A stretch of DNA of 23,850 nucleotides from TMED14 sp041158165 (GTDB lineage: Bacteria > Bacteroidota > Bacteroidia > Flavobacteriales > Schleiferiaceae). A model generated the notes under the pieces. The model had not been told where the DNA came from and ran no database searches. It saw only the letters and a program-made list of their open reading frames with translations. Location of the stretch: NCBI GenBank assembly GCA_041158165.1, contig JBEBBW010000027.1, positions 1 through 23,850 on the forward strand, written 5' to 3'. The position numbers and the translations under genes are program-made. Of the stretch, positions 22,822 through 23,850 are shown one piece after another. The stretch's first letter is position 1, and each line of letters opens with the position of its first letter.

Positions 22822-23850
22822 GACCGTAAACATTCCTCGGCGTTCCTCGACCTTTCCGTCGGGAAGCCAAATGAAGAGTCGGTAGCTGTAAGGGCCAGCC
22901 GGAACGCGTTCGCCCCCGTAGGTTCCGTTCCATCCGTTGGGGTCCTCGCTGCTGTGAAAGACCTGAAGGCCCCAGCGATTGAACACCGCCCACTCCATTC
23001 GGTCAATGCCGGTCGCCACCACGTTGAACCGCTCGTTAACGGCGTCGTTGTTCGGGGTAAAGGCCGATGGAACATAGACGTAGTGGTCCATTTTAAGCTC
23101 TACCGGGTAGGCGGCACTGTCGCTGCAGCCCAACGTATCGCTAACGGCGAGTCCGACCCAGTAGGTTCCCGGACGACCGTACACATGGCGCGGATGGACC
23201 CGGGTTGACGTATCGCCGTCGCCGAAGTACCAGCGAACATTGAGGGTGTCGCTCGAATAGTTCGTGAAGGCGACATCAAGCGGGTTTCCGGGATCTTGCA
23301 GGTAGGTGAACGAGGCCACCGGATTCGGCACCACCCACGCATAAATGGAGTCCTCTTTGCTGATAAGGCACTGATCCTTCACGGTATACCGATACCATTG
23401 GCTGGCAATGGGCTGGACCGTCCACAGGGTGTCGGTTGGGCCGCCAATCCACTTGGTCGTGAGCTGGCCCTTTCCCCACTGGGCGCGTGCGCGCAAGGTC
23501 ACTTCATCGCCCGGACACAGGTAGAGCGTGTCGGACTGCGTCTGAATGGAATCGTAGGGCTCGACGTAAATGGTGATGCTGTCGATCCGGGGTTGCGTGC
23601 TGCATTCGTCCCAACTCAGGTAGCGGAAGGTGGTGGTAACCGGCGGGGCCACGGTGAGCAAGGTTGCTTGAAGGGTGTCGGATTCCCAGTACCCCCATCG
23701 ATTGCCTTCTCCGCCCGAAAGCGTGGCCCGCAAGGTCGTCACAGAACCTGGACAGGCCAAGGTATCGTTACCCTGGTCAATGGCGAGTGCGGCTTGAACA
23801 CCCACGCGGTCCCGAATCCAAATGTCCACCGAATCGGCAGGATATACCGC
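22813..23850 (-). CDS. PKD-domain surface protein with gliding-motility-associated (CHU_C) C-terminal sorting domain, 5' end outside window
   Basis: The last 345 residues of a larger secreted protein; the frame is open to the window edge, so no start is seen. Several beta-sandwich repeats are visible (for example DTLYLCPGDEVTLRARAQWG), then a PKD domain (ASFTYLQDPGNPLDVAFTNYS ... WYFGDGDTST ... HVYGRPGTYWVGLAVSD). The final ~90 residues are a type B type IX sorting domain: VPSAFTPNNDAVNERFNV, MEWAVFNRWGLQVFHS, GWNGTYGG and VPAGPYSYRLFIWLPDGK ... GMFTVFR. Such domains direct export by the type IX system, whose PorU and PorV genes lie elsewhere in this window. Cys pairs in the repeats may form disulfides. 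What it binds is not visible here. Confidence 0.92.
   Translation of the reverse strand, partial: AVYPADSVDIWIRDRVGVQAALAIDQGNDTLACPGSVTTLRATLSGGEGNRWGYWESDTLQATLLTVAPPVTTTFRYLSWDECSTQPRIDSITIYVEPYDSIQTQSDTLYLCPGDEVTLRARAQWGKGQLTTKWIGGPTDTLWTVQPIASQWYRYTVKDQCLISKEDSIYAWVVPNPVASFTYLQDPGNPLDVAFTNYSSDTLNVRWYFGDGDTSTRVHPRHVYGRPGTYWVGLAVSDTLGCSDSAAYPVELKMDHYVYVPSAFTPNNDAVNERFNVVATGIDRMEWAVFNRWGLQVFHSSEDPNGWNGTYGGERVPAGPYSYRLFIWLPDGKVEERRGMFTVFR

Overview
The window reads as a chromosomal segment of a Bacteroidota bacterium, most likely a Flavobacteriia-like lineage with unusually GC-rich DNA for that group. The evidence is a type IX secretion/gliding cluster (PorV, PorU, a PorP/SprF protein, GldJ), a surface protein ending in a gliding-motility-associated C-terminal (CHU_C) domain, mevalonate-pathway genes, and several perfect copies of the Bacteroidota -10 element TAnnTTTG in front of genes. 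No phage, IS element, tRNA, rRNA or CRISPR array was seen. Coding density is very high: no gene-free stretch exceeds about 105 bases.

Left part (1-8058, minus strand): a ferrous-iron uptake pair, feoA and the 5' part of feoB, sits behind a likely metal-responsive operator and downstream of a clear Rho-independent terminator. That terminator ends a pyruvate dehydrogenase pair (E1 alpha, then E2; E1 beta is not here). Next come porV (lptO) and porU, the outer-membrane shuttle and the sortase that process and attach type IX secretion cargo.

Middle (8145-15256): divergently from porU runs porP/sprF-like, gldJ and murF, tightly packed. murF meets, tail to tail with overlapping stop codons, a minus-strand pair of alaS followed by an unrecognised outer-membrane barrel gene.

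Right part (15294-22806, plus strand): from a palindromic divergent promoter shared with alaS starts a run of seven closely spaced or overlapping genes: M23 peptidase, MerR regulator, LemA, a short soluble TPM protein, a secreted/membrane TPM protein with a Gly-rich tail, a small lipoprotein, and a pterin synthase of the CX5HGH (eukaryote-like PTPS) type. It is followed by fabD, then mvaD, mevalonate kinase and a shortened UbiA-family prenyltransferase. A CYAR tetranucleotide/octanucleotide repeat occupies the leader of mvaD. The window ends inside a minus-strand PKD/CHU_C surface protein, a probable client of the type IX system.

Most genes belong to known families. The items most worth a second look are the seven-gene envelope/pterin operon, the palindromic divergent promoter, the repeat leader of mvaD, the apparently leaderless promoter of mevalonate kinase and the UbiA homologue without a second Asp-rich motif. 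I did not find a clear-cut wholly new system.
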